From Klebsormidium nitens (Eukaryota; Streptophyta; Klebsormidiophyceae; Klebsormidiales; Klebsormidiaceae), in assembly GCA_000708835.1 (NCBI GenBank), contig DF237082.1, positions 97,679 through 161,678 of the forward strand: DNA of 64,000 nucleotides, in the 5' to 3' direction. The notes beneath the pieces were generated by a model. The model was not told where the DNA came from. It searched no databases and saw only the letters and a list, made by a program, of their open reading frames with translations. Position 1 is the stretch's first letter. Each line of letters begins with the position of its first letter. Positions 35,201-46,697 of the stretch are shown here, piece by piece. The translations under genes and the position numbers were made by a program.

Positions 35201-36693
35201 CCTCTTGCATAAGATTGCTACTTGGCCTTTGCGTGACCAACGCAACTCAACAACACTCCCTTTGATGCTGAAATCCAAGCGACAATTCTCTGTCCCGCAA
35301 GCATGCTCCATCTTGCACCTTTTCAAAGGCAGAGTACTCGACATCTTGCACCTTTTCAATCACAGAGTACTCTACACAAAAAGCAACTGCTCCAGACACC
35401 AACAGAGCCGCCACACTGACCCCTGGGCCGGAGCAAAGGTGTGCTTCTGCTGCCCAGCTGCCGGCTGCGGTGCACCCCCGAGCGATGGGGGCCGCGGATG
35501 AATACCATTCTCCCTTGCAGGTGGGGGGCGCCTGACTCCATTTGTATCTGCATCAAAGCGGAAGGACTCTTTTCCACCTTCCCCACCCCGTTACCGCACG
35601 GTCTTGCACATTGCTCAGCAGGTCTTTTATCTCTCCTGGCGACTTTACTACCCTCCTGTGAACCCCTGTGTATAAATCAATTGAGTATGCTGAAGCATGT
35701 GTCAACCAAGTGTGCCCTTTTCAGGGTTGGTCACAGGTCCTAAATGTGCAGTCTACATCTACTCGGAGCAATATCCAACATTCTTGGCCACAAGTTGCCT
35801 CTCATGAGCCGCCCTCAAGCTCCTCAACCTGGTTTTGACTAGTGCGCATTAATCCTTGGCAAAACGTGTCAGGAATCCTACATTCATCGCTGCCCCAAAC
35901 TGCCCCCCTCTAACGCAGAAAAATGCACTGACCTCCAGACCCTGGCCTTGATGCAAAACCACCCCGCCCTGAGCCCGGTCGATCCAACCCCCCGCTAATG
36001 CCTCCTCCACGTCCTCCTCGAAAGCTGCCCCCCCCAACGGGCGCTCTGGGCCTACCCTCCTGTGCAGGTGACTTACCCGCCGGTGTCTGCACAACCAGAT
36101 ACTGATTGATTGGTTTCCTACGTAAACTGCCTAAAAATCACAAAAGTACTTGCAAAAAAACCTTTTTCTGGATTTCTGTGATGCAAGCCTGACTGCTCAA
36201 AATGGTTTCATTCAATCTTGCTTGTGAAAGTATTGTGACACTCTGTACCCGCAATTGTACAACCGGATAATGGTGATAATGCTTTCCACATTCGCAGAAC
36301 ACTTACCTCCTTAATCTTCTTCTTCCGCTTGACGTCTACAAAGGGGTCTGCACGAAGATGAAACTTTTATCACAATTCAGAACAGGGCAAAGCACAAAAC
36401 AAGCTCATTGTACGTTGAAGCACGTCAACTCAGAGTGCCATGTAGAGACAGATGGTTGCTCGATAGGGTTCTGTCCAGCAGCTGCAAGCGGCAGGATAGA
36501 GGAACGAACCTTGGTTGAGAAGTCTCTGCACGGCCTCATTCGGATCCATCCCACATGCTTTTAGCTCTGTGTAAATCTGATCCTCATCTGCTGAAGGCAC
36601 TATCTCTTTCACCGACTGTACAAATTTCTTGGCGCTTTGGGGAATGCCCCCCGCCAAGGCCGGCTTTGCCGACGCTGCACCTGGCTTGCTCAT
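29232..36693 (-). CDS. GIP1-like protein (DUF1296/UBA-like N terminus)
   Basis: Twelve minus-strand exons join in phase to 942 aa: 36693-36510, 36347-36307, 36086-35929, 35513-35421, 35075-34980, 34344-33635, 32926-32727, 32378-32254, 31921-31642, 31127-30975, 30520-30005 and 29504-29232. Residues ~12-75 match the GBF-interacting protein 1 N-terminal domain: IPQSAKKFVQSVKEIV, CGMDPNEAVQRLLNQ, then DPFVDVKRKKKIKE. A Gly/Arg-rich region follows (RGGRGGG). Then come long Pro/Gln/Ser-rich stretches, the conserved EWKPK...VILPGHLQ and VSEADRTRLSFGSFG motifs, and a Tyr/Pro/Gly/Gln-rich tail ending QQQSWNY. GIP1 interacts with G-box bZIP factors in Arabidopsis. The prion-like tail suggests condensate or RNA association. 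The donor of exon 3 could be four bases earlier, but only the chosen one keeps frame. The start at MSKPG is the first methionine matching relatives. Confidence 0.9.
35309..35374. repeat. 33-bp direct repeat, two copies
   Basis: Adjacent units beginning catcttgcaccttttcaa and ending agagtactc(t/g)a lie in the intron between exons 4 and 5 of the GIP1-like gene. They differ at about five positions. Confidence 0.85.
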
Positions 36694-37784
36694 GATGACA
36701 GACCCCCGCCTGCTCCACAGAGAGGGGAGCGAACAGACCCTCCTCCTACGAACAAAAAGCACCTTCTTTCAGGCGGTGGCGGACAACGATGGTGGACAAG
36801 ACGCTACAAAATCTTCTGGTGGTGAATCCAGCTGGCCCTGAGGCTGCATGAGGTGGGCATTGTCAGAGGTGACCCGTTAATTGGAGAAACGATTGCAGGA
36901 TACTGTTTACTTGCGTAACGCAGTGCTCACTATCAGTGAAAGCGTTTCACACATTCGCCGTTGCCAATGATCGCTCTCTAATCAGAGACTCGGACAGTCG
37001 AGGTGAACTCTCCTCGCGGCGGCCTCTTTGGCGGGTAATCCTCTGAGGAACATGACCTTCCTGGGCCAAAATGCTGCGCTTTAGCCTTTAACATTTCAAG
37101 AGCAGGTGCCGTAGAGGACTCGGTTGGGAGCTGCTTTCGCGGACCTCGAGCTGACGTGGAGTGTCGAAGTTTCGCTCGTGTCAGAGTATCTTCTCCTCTC
37201 GCGGACCGTTCACTGCACAATATCGAACGGTGCAGCGCCGGAAAGAGCCGGAAAAAGATCTGCTTCCAGACTTTAGAGTCAGGAGTCAGGATTCAGGACT
37301 GAGGACTCGATCAGCTGCTACATAGCGCATTGAAAGTTGCCAATTGGCTGTGCAAGGAGAACAGATCATCCTCAAGAGCGCAGCTAGCTTAGGCGACCCG
37401 TCTCTTCAGCAAGTCTTGAAGATTCCATACGAGGCCAAATATCGTAATGGGCAATTGAATGGGCTACCTAGAAAACCAAGCATGTCGCAATATGAGCACG
37501 ATGAGCAAGTCGCATGCAGCCGTCGCACGCATCACATTAGTAGAGATACATAGTATAACTCGGACTACCGACCACTTTTGAAGATTGACAATAGACTTGG
37601 CCATACCCGCATTCAACATTTGTTAGTGACCGGATGTGAAAGCATGTGTCACGGGATGAAAAAGAGATGCTCAGAAATGGAGCAGGTGAAGCATAGAAGA
37701 CCTCGTCTTTGACGCCTCGCATGTATCGTTGATCAACTTCTGCTCGAAGTACAAAGTAGATGTAGCTCCGAAGTGCAAAGCCAA
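36694..37784. other. Intergenic region upstream of the GIP1-like gene
   Basis: This separates the GIP1-like start from the Acinus stop, both on the minus strand. It contains an open minus-strand frame of about 80 codons (36978-37220), rich in Arg, Ser and Pro, with no recognised domain. It may be part of the GIP1-like 5' leader. Around 37270-37315 there are loose repeats of a gagtcagga-like unit. Confidence 0.5.
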
Positions 37785-40700
37785 CTACGCAGCAGTCCCT
37801 TTGCCTGGTGGTGCATTTTCTTCTTTTTGTTTCTGTTCTTTAACTTGTTCTTCCGTCAAGGGGAGCCAATAGATGCATGGTTTGGCGGTTGTCTTCCGGA
37901 AGAGATCGTCAAGCGACCGCATGGCAGGCTCTGCACAGGTAGGGACAATCTGAGACTTCGACTTTGCTTGATCCTATTGAAGCAAGATAGCTTATTGTCG
38001 TTCCTTGCGATGGGTGCGAAGCACTCCCGACAAGCAGAGAGCACATCATTAGAGAACAAAACGCCCATGTGACCAATCAAGGACTGGCGCTACATCTTTG
38101 GCCCGCAAGACTGACAAAGTACATTCGCAAAAAGAAAACAGTAACGTGCTTTCACACCAACGGGTCTCTGAAAGGGTCTCACAATGAGCTACAAGTGGAA
38201 ACTAACGAATTCCCAAATATGAGATCGACGCCAAGATGATGCATCTTAAGAATACTCGTACCACGTTATGAAGGCAGGTGCAGGGAGATCTTCCACAAGT
38301 CGTGGAGACTCCGTTTTACACTCTCTTCGCTCAATTCAATCATCAACAGCAAAGCTCTGCTGGACGGAATGACATCGTCCTGTCCAACGTCTATTCCTTC
38401 TGTGTAACTCGTCCTGATTCCATTGCGTCACGATGCTTCACCGCCAGCATTATTCCCATTAGCTGGACAAGGAGAGGGCTCACCTGCCACTACTGGAACG
38501 GGCTTCTCAGCGACCGGTAGAGTCAGCCTCTCCTTCACAGGGAGCACCACCCTCTGACTTGCCGTCCCCTTGGCAGCCTCCTCTTTTCCGGCGCTTCGGC
38601 TGGCCGCCGCCGCAGCATTTGGCGGAGGAGGCACGGCAGCCCCCTTCACTCTGCTCTCTACTTCCGACTCTGCAACGAAGCTGACCACCAAGTGCTTGCC
38701 CCCCAAGGGAGGCCACTGCAAGTTGAACAGGGCCTCCCGCGTGCGCACGGCGTCCTCGACGGATTTGAACTGCACGAAAGACGAGAAACGACGTGGCTGC
38801 TGAAATCACCAACTCCCAAGTTCTACCGCTCAACCACGGACAGGGCAATTCTGGATTCGGAGTACGAAACTACCGAAATTTCCCCAGAGTTTCTGAATGG
38901 TGGGGCGTCAACATGCCAATCGGAAGTACGGGATGTGGAATCAAGAGACAATACCGTGATTCAGTCCTCTGGCCAGAAAACGTCATTCTGCACACCTCAT
39001 AAGTCTCAGAAAACGATATGCAGTCAAGATTGTTTAATACCATCACAGGCGGCAAGAACCCTTATGCTGATAAGTAGAGCGTTCTGCTCACAAATTACCA
39101 GATACTTGCGGCAAATGCGCAACTTGAGCCTTAAGCCAGATCGTCCCGGAGCATCATCTACGAAACTAGAGAGGACAGCTGTACAGCGACCAGCAGGGAT
39201 ACACCAGCAAGCCCTAAGAAGGTTACCAGATCTGCTGCACACCCTGTCTGCCTGCAACACGAAGGAAGCACTGCACTGCAGCCTGCAGCAATTGATCTAC
39301 CTACATGGCGCAAGGGCAAAGGTCTTTCTCACCATGACAAAGCAGTGCGTCTTGATCGAGTCCATCCAGAATCCGTTCTCCTCAATGGTTCCAGTTTCGC
39401 TCAGCAGCGCACGAAGGGCCCTCTCAGTAAATGGCCGGACAAGGTTGTTGACACGCACCGAACGGGTTGCTGGACGCGCAGAAGCCGGGACTGTGTCCAG
39501 ACAAGACAGAGAAAGGACTTTAGATCTGTTTTCAAGTCACTCAACTTTGTGGAAGAGACCTGCGACACAAAAAAGCTCGATGGCAGCAAATGAAGCAGTG
39601 GTCTCTCAGAAAGGATCTCAGAAAGAAACTTAGACCAGATGCATTCTGGTTTGCTACCACTCACCATCTCTCTTCCCCGCCTCTCCATTGCTCCTGATTG
39701 CCAGGCGAGCAATTGGCCTCGTCTGGGTCCTGTCTGCAGGTCTTACGCTCTTCTCCTGCTCTGCAGGCTTGCCTTGTGTATCCTCCTTCTTGTCTGGACT
39801 GTCATGCCTTTGAACGGGCTTGCTGGTCTGCACACTTCGCTCTTTCGCTGCCTCCACTTTCTGGAACTTAGCAGGGCGGCCCTCCTTTTCACCTCCATTC
39901 TCCAACCTCCCATCTGCACGCATCAGGATTGGTGGGGCATCAAGTGACTATCATTCAAAAGAGCACATATGCAGGCCCGAGCAGTGCACACGTAGAGCCG
40001 GACAGTGTCTGGCATGACCGGTGTCATTCGTACCCCTGCATGCATCCCGCATTTTCAATTCTTCATCCTCCTGAAAGCCATGTTTAGCCATCCGCACAGC
40101 AGAGCACACTCGATGTGGTGCTCATGGGGGTTGCGCAATGTTCTCGCTAAGAGTTAAAGGCCTGCATCTCTTCTGACACAAACCTCACCTTCCTTCTGAC
40201 TCCTCTTTACGCCGCTCTCTCGCCTGGGTTCTTTGCCCATTTCACCTTGCTCCTCTTCCATTGCACTACTGCTTGGAACGCTCGTGTCGACTCCGCTCCT
40301 GTCGGGATGCTCAGTTGTTGGAGGCTGTTCCACTGTCTTGGGCTGAGCATTCTCAAGCTGCAAAACACACGGTCTAGCGTTCTGAATCGTTCTGTCAACC
40401 TGATGAAACCTCGTGTATCTTGTAGGCTGGCATTGCAACAAAGGAACATTGCTGTCATCCGCGCATTGAGCGCTTCAACAACTGTTTCATGGCCTTCATC
40501 ACATGCAAGCAATGCAGCCACGTAGCGAAGAGTCAGACCGTGCCGCCTGAAACCCCACGACAAATCACACCACCGCAGGCGATGGTACATACCGCTTCGC
40601 CCTCTGCCCTGCCTCCTCCCTCACTTGGACCCAGAGCACCATCAGACGCTTCAGGTTTCAAAAGGTCTCCCGCTTTTTCTACGGAAGGAGCTTCGGGTGG

Positions 40701-41312
40701 TGGACCTCCCACAGGAACCTCTGCAGGGCCAGCCTCAGGCGCTTTGGGATCGTCAAGGCGGGTGTCTTCAATCTGAGTGTCAGAATGCAGCTCAGGCTTA
40801 GCGTCCTCCTTGCTTCCATTCTCCGCAGGCAGTGCTGGCGCAGTGTCCCGTCCATAATCCTCAGGGGCTGTTGCTGCAGGAGCTTCAATTTCAAAAGGGC
40901 CCCTGGCTGAGATGTGGGCATCTGCTTCAGCCGGCTGCTGTTCCTTCTCTGTCTTTCCAATAATCAAAGTCTCCGCCACTGGAGACAGCACCGGAGGGTC
41001 TTCTGTAGTTGCCTTTCCATCTGCAACCATCTCTGGTTCTGCAGAAAGATCCTCTTGCTTCTTGGCGATCTCTGCAATCTCCATTTGATTTGCGACATCA
41101 TCAGCCGCTCCATCTTGGTCGGCAACAGTGTTGGTTTTTGCCTCTGCCTCAAGCTGTTCAGACTCTATGAGTACTGGTTGGCTTTCCTGCCGAACCGCTT
41201 CTGATAGCCGCTCTGCAAGCTCCGCCTTTAATCCCTTGAGCGGAAGACCCCTCTTTTTCAACTCCTCTTTCAACTCGGCAACCTTCAGCTGCCCGATCTG
41301 CGCTTGGTCCAT
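37785..41312 (-). CDS. ACIN1: Acinus-like SAP/RRM/RSB protein (ASAP complex)
   Basis: Six minus-strand exons join in phase to 568 aa: 41312-40593, 40357-40189, 39913-39665, 39469-39333, 38769-38484 and 37930-37785. Residues ~5-40 form a SAP domain ([19 protein letters not shown]...). A long acidic, Glu/Pro/Ala-rich linker and then a Lys-rich charged region follow. From about residue 383 there is an Acinus [19 protein letters not shown], then [13 protein letters not shown] and [19 protein letters not shown]. Near the C terminus is the RSB motif ([19 protein letters not shown]) that binds RNPS1/SR45 and SAP18. Acinus is a nuclear component of ASAP, an exon-junction-complex auxiliary that controls alternative splicing. 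The tail is short (about 18 residues after RSB). It starts about 1 kb from the divergent ARGLU1 gene. Confidence 0.93.
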
Positions 41313-42301
41313 TGCGAGGCTAACCGCTGTCAGAAAAGCTAGCTTTGACCTTTGAAGTGGGCAGTAAGACGGTCTAGAACCACGTCCTCCCTTGGCTTTC
41401 TGCTCTGTCGCCTCGATCAGAACAGGCTGAAGAAATGTTGGGTAGCAAGCTCGAAAGATGGCAATGGCATGCAAGAAAGTGTTCAATCCTTCAAAAAACT
41501 CGAATTGGCAAATGGTGCAACCTTTTCGGTGTGACAAAGTGTGACATCAAAGGGTGCTTGGCGCAGAGTGTCAGCTTTGACACCGATCATTTTTTCTGAG
41601 GTTTCGTGCCAAAATGGCTGTCAAACAGAGTCGTGCTTTTCTCAGGGACTTGCAGAGTGGCTTTGCCAAAGCAACAACTTGAACTCGAGCTCGAAGGTGG
41701 TGCAGAGCATCATCAGGCGCGCTAGGCGGCCGTCACTTCCTTAGCTCGAGCCCCTCGCACTTATCTGCAGCTGTATCGGCAAAGTCAGATTTGCAGTAAT
41801 CGGCAAAGGGTGGCTGTGCGACTGTGAGGCCACGCTTCGACGGGCGATCAAGCGGAAGGTAAGCTGGACGAGGCGCAGACAAAAGGCAATGGTCTCCGCA
41901 GCTGACGTTGAAAGTCATTCAGAATGTAGACGTCTATGTATGTCCATCAGTTTGTCTGGATTGTTCGTTCACTTCGTTTGACATGAACGACTTGTTGATC
42001 AGCGGTGTGCCTTAAAATTACCACTGTGGCCTCATTGGTGAGCAAGGCGCTGTCTCGTCCTTGTTTTTCGGTCCTTGACCATGTGACTTCTTTCCGTTCT
42101 GAGAGCAATTAGATCGAAGAGTTGTTGCTTTCTTTCATGCGAGCCACCCTGGCCCAGGATCTTAGCATATCCACTGAATTACACTATTTCTCCCCCATTT
42201 GAAAGGGGTTGAATTGGAAGCACGGTGAGGATGTCTGAGTAGTGACGTGAAGTCATTCTCTGCTAGTTTCAGGTGATCTTGAGGTTTGAACTTTGTGTTC
42301 A
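41313..42301. promoter_or_regulatory. Shared divergent promoter region of Acinus and ARGLU1
   Basis: The start codons of Acinus (-) and ARGLU1 (+) are 989 bases apart and point away from each other, so both promoters and 5' UTRs must lie here. I see no clear TATA box placed for either gene. Co-expression is an inference from layout. Confidence 0.5.
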
Positions 42302-44978
42302 ATGGCAAGATCACCGTCACGGTCTCCTGTGCGCCGAGATTCCCGATCCCGATGGCGGTCTCCCTCGGCGTCACCTAGCCGCTACAGCTCAAAAAGGGGC
42401 AGCAACAGAGACAGAAGGGTGCGGAGTCGAACGCCGCCACGCAGGTTGGTCAGCCTCTCAATAACAAATATTCTCCACATAGTTCGGTCATTTCTCTTCC
42501 ATAGTGGAACCTGCGGAAGCAAGAGGTTTCAGTGGAGACAAAGCACCCGAAGCAGAGTATCAATGCCGCAAGGATGGTAGAAAGTGTTGATCAGGGAGGT
42601 AACTTTTGCCATCAAGGCCTTCTGCTTCAGGCTTTCGTGAGATGATAGGCCCTCTGCCTTGTTAAGTAGACACGATTTGATGGATAATCAAAGGAACAGA
42701 TCAGAAGGGGCACCGAGAAGGGGCACCGAGAAGGGGCACCGAGAAGGGGCACCGAAGGCAGGATGGGTTGGTCAACTTGATCGAGGGGACACACAAGAAC
42801 CTAGACAGTGGTGCGAGGCTGGCTTTCGTTCTGGTGGCATGTTCCACCTCTTGTCGTGCCCTGGCATCAGCTTGGTTCCGACTTGGAACACATGGTCCTG
42901 GCCGCTGCAGCCATGCAACTTTCTTTTCGATGACCCCCTCTGAAGCAGACGCCGCCATCAATTACCCCCTGCGGAGGCTTGTCGTGTCTGCAGCCCTCCG
43001 CCCTGAGCACAGTGAGCCTGTTCTCGGTACGCTGATCGCTGGAGAAACTCGCTTGGTCGCCAATGGCTCCGACACGCTTGCTTGTCTGTCATCCTTGTCA
43101 AGTTATTCACAGGTTAAGGTCGCCTGCAACTGTTCCTTGTTGGAAGTTTCTGCTTAGCACAAGCAGGAAGCAGCCATAGTTACTAGGCGCACTGTCCATA
43201 CGCAAACATTTGCTCTGCAGGAGACGCGACCGATCCTCATCGCCACAACGCTACAAACGGCGGGCTAGTCCTAGTCCGGTGAAGCGAAAGCGCAGTCCTA
43301 GCCCTGTAAAGCGCCGCTACAGCCCAAGTCCCCCCCCTCCTCCATCTCGAAAGTCACCACCCCCATCGGTTTCTCCTGAGAGGAGTCGTAGCTCGTCTGT
43401 TGAGCGGCGTTTGGCCCTGGAACGGGCTCGCGAAGAGCGGGAGGCGGAGAAGAATCGAGAGGAAGAAGAACGGAGAAAGTGAGTTGTTGTTTACCTGATT
43501 GTGCTTCGAGGCACAGGCATAAGCTGTGAGTGGGGGTGGCAACGAAGAAGAGATTCAACGGGAGAGCGAGTCTGGTTTTGAGATTGAGAGTCGATGTGAG
43601 GTCTCGCAAAGTAATGCTGACACGCAGATTTTGAACAGCATTGCAGTGCAGTACTCCCTTCGAACTTGCATCCTGCACCCCTTAATGATTTCGTATGATA
43701 ATATCGACAGAGTTAGTAGCTCCAGAGGCAAACGCTGACGCCAAGTCCTGTTGACTTGGAAGTGAACGTTTGCGTGTCTTGCAGTCCCAAGTGAAAAGAA
43801 GAGGTGCTGACGTTGGTGCTCCACGCCTAGGAACTCAAAGGTTGGCGGCATCTTTTGCAGACAGACCACAGTATAGTTATATACGGCTGCACACGAATGA
43901 CGCATTTCTAGAGGGGAATTTGACCGGTGACCCTCATCCCGGATCAACCCAATCCAGCGAATCTTACCCGGAAAAAGAATGTTGCACGCACGCATGGAGC
44001 TTCACATTCGACGCTCCTCTTCCAGGCGCCAGCAAGAGGCAGAGCGGCGAATCATCGAGGAGGAGACGGCGCGCCGCATTGAAGAGACGATACGGAAGCG
44101 CGTGGAGGAAGCTTTGGCTTCGGAAGACGTGAAGAAAGAGATGGAGGAGCGGCTTCGGCGTGGTCGAGAGAGGCTGCTTCAGGAGGTAGAGGAAATTCTG
44201 GAGAAGGAGCGGCAGGCCGCCTTGGAAGAGGCGAAACGAAAAGAAGTAAGTCGAGCAGTATCTCCCCTGGTTAGCCCCCAAAGGACCCCGGGTTGGAGGG
44301 GACTGCGCTTGGAATACTGTGCTTGAGTGCCGTTTTTAAAAGCTTCGATGCAGAGGGATCAACTCGACGAACAACTCAACTCTGGTTTGCCCATCCTGAC
44401 CTGTTCTGAAGTTCTCGGACTCGTCTGTATTTTGAAGAGAGATTTCGAAGAACATAGCAGCCAGCTTCACCTCTGAAGTCCGAGTTTTCTTTGACTTTTC
44501 CGAATGCTTTGTAAAAGTAAGTCCCCTTCGTTGGGTGGAAAGCGCCTTTTCGTCGATATCTCGCCGTTGTATGCACCTGCAGGAGCTTCAAAGTACAGAT
44601 CTTGTAGAATTTGCCTCGAAGAGTCGGCTGCAGAGGCAAGCGTGACGGGACAAACATACTCCTGCTTCTCCTCGCGTTGCTGAGTGCGACTTTTTGACTT
44701 CGTTTCTGCAGGAAGAGGAGCGGCGGCGACTTGAAGAGCTGGAAAACATGCTGAACGAGAACCAGAAGAAAGTAGAGGAGGCGCAGAAGCGTGCGGCAGA
44801 AGAACGACGAAGGCAGGAGGAAGAGCGATTTAAGGAGCTCGAGAACTTGCAGAAGCAGAGGGAGGAAGAAGCGAAGAGGAAACAGCAAGAAGAAGAGCTG
44901 ATAAAGATAGAGCAGATGAAAATTCTAGGGAAAAAGAATGCGAGGCCGAAGGTTGCATTTGGCTTTGGCTTCAAGTAA
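42302..44978 (+). CDS. ARGLU1: ARGLU1 homologue (arginine/glutamate-rich splicing regulator)
   Basis: Four exons (42302-42444, 43221-43478, 44026-44245, 44712-44978) join in phase to 295 aa. The N-terminal ~110 residues are an RS-like region (SPSRSPVRRDSRSR, SPSPVKRKRSPSP). The rest is a long Glu/Arg-rich single helix (RRIIEEETARRIEETI, EEVEEILEKERQAALEEAK). The tail KILGKKNARPKVAFGFGFK matches the conserved ARGLU1 ending. In animals ARGLU1 binds splicing factors through the RS half and Mediator through the Glu-rich half, and it modulates alternative splicing and transcription. The start ATG is followed directly by the RS region, as in relatives. Confidence 0.93.
42703..42755 (+). repeat. 13-bp minisatellite, four copies
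   Basis: Four head-to-tail copies of agaaggggcaccg lie in ARGLU1 intron 1, essentially identical, which suggests recent expansion. Confidence 0.95.
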
Positions 44979-46697
44979 TTGAAATCAACCTTAGAAAGAG
45001 TTGCACTTACTGAATTTGGCGTCAAAGGTTTTGGCGCACGATGTACAGGTGTCTCCACTTGCTCAAGCTCACTACGTGCTTTCTACCATGCTGTAGAGAT
45101 CGAGCACCATGAGCGCCTAGTAGCAGAGCTTTGGACTGATAGTCAGGTAGGCGTTTCGATCTTGATGGTGTGATCACATCTATCCGGAGGCTGGCGGCCA
45201 AGCATTGTTACTCGAACTTACACATTCAACATGTTGGCTGGCGCCGTAACCATGTTGTATAACAAAGATGCAGTCGACTGCATAGACGGCTGGCCGGAAA
45301 AGCAAACCGGTTTGATCAGCATAGCGTTCAAGAAGTACCTCCAGGACCCGCCCCTAACTCATTGCTCCAGATTGAAAGTTGGTGAAGATCCGCCCGCAGC
45401 CTTATCTATCTAGGACCGTCGATGGGCCCATCGACGGTGTGTGCAGCCCTCAGCCAAATTGATGAGTGTCAATCGCGACTAGTATGTACAAAAAGCGGTA
45501 CACTTTCTGTACAGGTTCTACCGCCGCGTACGGTCAGTATTTAAAATCAGCCACGCGGCGCGCGCACAAGTATTCCACTTGTCCTAGTATGTCAGAAAAT
45601 GTGCTCGTACGGTACGGTCGACCAAATTTTGCGGACCTGCCTCTACGGTACATGTAGACTCAGCTGGCCGTTGTCCGCGGTACCTAAATTAGATTTGCGC
45701 AACTGCATGTAGAGGAGTCCCGTCGATTCAAACCCGTGTGCACTAGAGCACTGCGCAGTTCAGTGCCGTGTGCAGTGCGATGACGGCAGGTCGGTCGGGT
45801 CAGCACGGGGGACTCTGCGCCGGGAGCAGTCTGAGACCTAATTGTATCACGCTGTAGTGGCCGGTAATACAGCCGGTTGAAAAACTACTTCCCGGTAGCT
45901 CAAAGTGGGGGCCTAGCCGCCCCTCAACACCAGGTTTGGACCTGGGACAGATGGCGTTCACCGATTCGATCTTATCCTGCGATCGAATCTTGGGTGAAAT
46001 TTCCCGACCACTTCTCCATCAAGCAACCGGGCACTTTTAGGGGCGGGTCCGCGAGGTTGTTCAAGAACGCTATGCAGCCGCCTGGCATGTTCAATACTAT
46101 ATACCGTCATGCAGTATACCATCCGCGGCCCGGTACCTTGACATGTGTATCATTATAACCTTTGTCAGCACTTACGCTATGAAATTTCTGCATGAATGAC
46201 GCGGTCATCATTGGAACGTACATACCAAGTACAGAAATTGTGGATATGTACGGCACGATCCATGCTTACGTGGTCGTGTGCAGTTTGCAGAGGGTCGGGC
46301 CAGCACGTCATCATTCCCAGGTAGAAGCACGCAACTGGTAATACGAGTACTCAAGACCGCTGCCTATGCGCACGGCAGGGCCAGCATATTTCAAAGAGCA
46401 GAAACGTCCAGAATCAGATGGTTCTCAACCGATCAAATTACTTCTGCATGCCAGTGACCAGGGGAATCCGTTGTGACCTTGCCGTTAAATGGATGCTGCA
46501 AGACAGTCCTGCAGCTGTATGCTGAAAATCCGCGCTTACAACCTCGTGGATGTCCCAGTCGCCGCATCTTACTACAAAATTGCCCACAGCCACGCTGCTT
46601 CGTTGTCCCAACCCTTATTGCATCGCGCTGACCACCTTTACAGCAACCTATCACCCATCAATCAGACTTGAGTGTTATGCCTGGACCGAACTTCATT
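44979..46697. other. Convergent intergenic region
   Basis: This lies between the stops of ARGLU1 (+) and the diflavin reductase (-). No gene is recognised. It contains a perfect 24-base palindrome, listed separately, and several short gtacggtac-type repeats around 45600-45660. Confidence 0.55.
45415..45438. repeat. Perfect 24-bp palindrome
   Basis: The 12-base half accgtcgatggg is followed immediately by its exact reverse complement. It has no spacer. It could be a dimeric protein-binding site, a terminator-like hairpin in a 3' UTR, or a fold-back remnant. Confidence 0.95.

Noticed and set aside
36978-37220. 80-codon minus-strand frame between GIP1-like and Acinus genes
   Set aside because: It cannot be joined in phase to Acinus, which already ends at 37785, and it lacks a domain. 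Possibly leader sequence.
38692-39633. Plus-strand open frame of about 313 codons
   Set aside because: It runs antisense across an Acinus intron and two exons whose sense reading is an RRM. No plus-strand domain is seen.
42703-42755. Minisatellite considered as a CRISPR-like array
   Set aside because: The 13-base units are contiguous with no spacers, and the context is a nuclear intron.
45720-45745. tRNA B-box-like gattcaaacccg
   Set aside because: No A box at the right distance and no acceptor stem. Similar boxes at 6673 and 60410 also fail, and the last is inside an exon.
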